Below the pieces are notes generated by a model. The model saw only the letters and a list, made by a program, of their open reading frames with translations. It was not told where the DNA came from and made no database searches. A program made the translations under genes and the position numbers. A stretch of 6,431 bases of DNA, from positions 1-6,431 of the forward strand of contig JBDSYA010000159.1 of assembly GCA_039925865.1 (NCBI GenBank), read 5' to 3'. Origin of the DNA: JBDSYA01 sp039925865. Its GTDB lineage: Bacteria; Bacteroidota; Ignavibacteria; Tepidaquicellales; Tepidaquicellaceae. This document shows, piece after piece, positions 5,277-6,431 of the stretch. The stretch's first letter is position 1. Each line of letters starts with the position of its first letter.

Positions 5277-6077
5277 CTAAGCATGCGCAAGTGTTCTTTT
5301 TTCAATATTTAATTTTGTGAATAATAAATAAATACCTCCGAGTATCATGAAAACTGATATTATCTGAGCCTGTGATAATCCAAACGCTACATTCGGATTT
5401 AATCTGATCATTTCAACCAGTAATCTTTCAATTCCTGACAGGATCAGATAATAAGCAAAGATTATACCGTGTGTTTTATATTTATCCCTGTTAGTCCATA
5501 AAAAAGTAAATATCAGTATTGCTGCAACAAATTCATAGATAGGTGTCGGATGAACCAGCACTCCCGGGCCGGTTGGAACCGTTCCGCGTGAATAACTATA
5601 CCCGATAAACTCCCAGACCGTACCATTTACCTGTATTCCGTAATCACCGTCTCCTGACAGATGACATCCTACCCGTGCAATACCATATCCAATTGCAGCT
5701 GATGGTGACATCATGTCAAAAACTTTTAAGACTGATAATTTTTTTACTTTACAGTATATCATGACAAATATTATAGCAAGGATCAAACCTCCGTAAAATG
5801 TGAGTCCGGAAGGAGACAGTAAAATATCTTTTGTCAAATATGAGGAAAGCGGATCGCCGGAACCGAAATTCCATTCCTCAAGAACATAAAACATTTTTGA
5901 ACCGAGTATTCCTCCAAGCAGACATAAAAAAGTAATTGCCACTGATATGTTTTCATCCATGTGATTTCTTCTCAGCTCACGTGTGAAGAGCGCACTGCCA
6001 ACGAGAAATGTAAGACCCAGCATTAATCCGTAACTATAAACAGGTACAGGACCAATCTCGAATAACTTTGGAAACAT
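5277..6077 (-). CDS. lgt: Prolipoprotein diacylglyceryl transferase
   Basis: Lgt moves diacylglycerol from phosphatidylglycerol to the lipobox cysteine of prolipoproteins, the first step of lipoprotein maturation in the inner membrane. This 266-residue protein has seven or so hydrophobic segments, the first at about 14-31, and the conserved blocks in order. These are VPVYSYGLMLGL, GLTFYGGL (91-98), the signature loop ARVGCHLSGDGDYG (134-147), HPTPIYEF (176-183) and GIERLLVEMIR (215-225), then GLSQAQIISVFMILGG. Arg135 matches the essential Arg of the signature; Arg218 and Glu222 match the RxxxE pair. Canonical forms have His-Gly-Gly and Gly-Arg-x-Gly-Asn-Phe-x-Asn-x-Glu, so this is the divergent subtype I associate with Bacteroidota. 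The ATG directly follows the upstream TAA and is preceded by AGAGGA, the only good Shine-Dalgarno seen among the protein genes here. Confidence 0.96.
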   Translation of the reverse strand: MFPKLFEIGPVPVYSYGLMLGLTFLVGSALFTRELRRNHMDENISVAITFLCLLGGILGSKMFYVLEEWNFGSGDPLSSYLTKDILLSPSGLTFYGGLILAIIFVMIYCKVKKLSVLKVFDMMSPSAAIGYGIARVGCHLSGDGDYGIQVNGTVWEFIGYSYSRGTVPTGPGVLVHPTPIYEFVAAILIFTFLWTNRDKYKTHGIIFAYYLILSGIERLLVEMIRLNPNVAFGLSQAQIISVFMILGGIYLLFTKLNIEKRTLAHA

Positions 6078-6431
6078 TTAATCCTCTTCTGTAATTATGT
6101 TAATAAATTTCTTCTTGGCGTTTAATGTTAGTTTTATAGATTTAGGATTGATCTTTATTTTAAACAAAGTTTTATTCTTTCCATATTTAAGGAGTTTAAG
6201 GTCATACTCAATGTATTTAAAATCAAACAGTTTATATCTGTAAGATGCATTTCCGGCTTTTGAAATGTCAAGCCTTGGCGCGGATAAACCTTCTATATCA
6301 AACTGAAGCACTTTCTTTTCAAGATCGATCAGGGACAGTACATTAATTTCATAAGCAAAATTTTCAAAGACTTTTTTTGTTCTGAAATCAAAAAGTATAT
6401 AATCTTTTTTTACTGTTTCATCATGATCTTT
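6078..6431 (-). CDS. Unidentified protein upstream of lgt (N-terminus outside window)
   Basis: The frame is open from the right edge of the window to TAA at 6078-6080, so 117 C-terminal residues are visible. It runs through the GTG near 6311 without a break, so that codon is not the start. I do not recognise the family. The visible part alternates short hydrophobic and charged stretches (YILFDFRTKK, LLKYGKNKTLFKIKI, IKLTLNAKKKFINI), suggesting mostly beta strands in a basic, Lys-rich protein, with no membrane segment, signal peptide or cysteine. The stop abuts the lgt ATG, so the genes are surely co-transcribed and probably translationally coupled, pointing to an envelope or lipoprotein connection at most. 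Composition is like its neighbours, with no sign of transfer. Confidence 0.72.
   Translation of the reverse strand, partial: KDHDETVKKDYILFDFRTKKVFENFAYEINVLSLIDLEKKVLQFDIEGLSAPRLDISKAGNASYRYKLFDFKYIEYDLKLLKYGKNKTLFKIKINPKSIKLTLNAKKKFINIITEED
6082..6087 (-). promoter_or_regulatory. Shine-Dalgarno sequence of lgt
   Basis: AGAGGA on the minus strand sits four bases before the lgt ATG and inside the last codons of the preceding gene. It stands out because the other starts in the window lack such a sequence, and it supports the chosen start of lgt. Confidence 0.6.

Noticed and set aside
1..6431. CRISPR array, insertion sequence, toxin-antitoxin or defence genes
   Set aside because: No regular repeats, transposase, terminal inverted repeats or known defence motifs are seen; nearly all sequence is explained by core genes.

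Overview
This AT-rich window looks chromosomal and comes from a member of the Bacteroidota/Ignavibacteriota (FCB) lineage. Four things point there: a TAnnTTTG-type promoter upstream of rpmH, start codons that mostly lack Shine-Dalgarno sequences, a DUF3098-like membrane protein, and a tmRNA tag (VETNYALAA) of the ETNYALAA type. The Lgt, with GDGDYG in its signature loop, and the YidC, with lysine at the groove position, also fit. I favour Ignavibacteria-like over classical Bacteroidia, but the sequence alone does not settle it.

Layout. Plus strand: the 3' part of an M20 metallodipeptidase gene (2-454), a small two-helix DUF3098-like protein (461-817), and ssrA/tmRNA (852-1209). Minus strand, read from right to left: an unidentified protein cut by the window edge (6431-6078), lgt (6077-5277) and a small glutaredoxin-like protein (5274-5038), all abutting. 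After a 103-base gap with a promoter come rpmH (4934-4776, too short for many ORF callers), rnpA, yidD, yidC and a family 9 glycosyltransferase, which form a tight unit ending at 1164. The glycosyltransferase frame runs tail-to-tail into tmRNA, so its last codons and stop are antisense to the tmRNA T-arm and acceptor stem.

How the genes work together. rpmH-rnpA-yidD-yidC is the classic cluster linking ribosome assembly, RNase P and membrane protein insertion. RNase P, whose protein subunit is RnpA, is also the enzyme that normally matures the 5' end of tmRNA, which is encoded convergently nearby. lgt adds envelope function (lipoprotein lipidation), and the GT9 enzyme probably acts in surface glycan synthesis. 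dnaA is not visible beside rpmH, and mnmE is not visible after yidC.

I found no mobile element, CRISPR array, defence locus or clearly new multi-gene system. The points most worth checking are the 46-base antisense overlap of the GT9 gene with tmRNA, two TTG starts placed just after upstream stop codons, the tmRNA tag and pseudoknot architecture, and the unidentified protein upstream of lgt.
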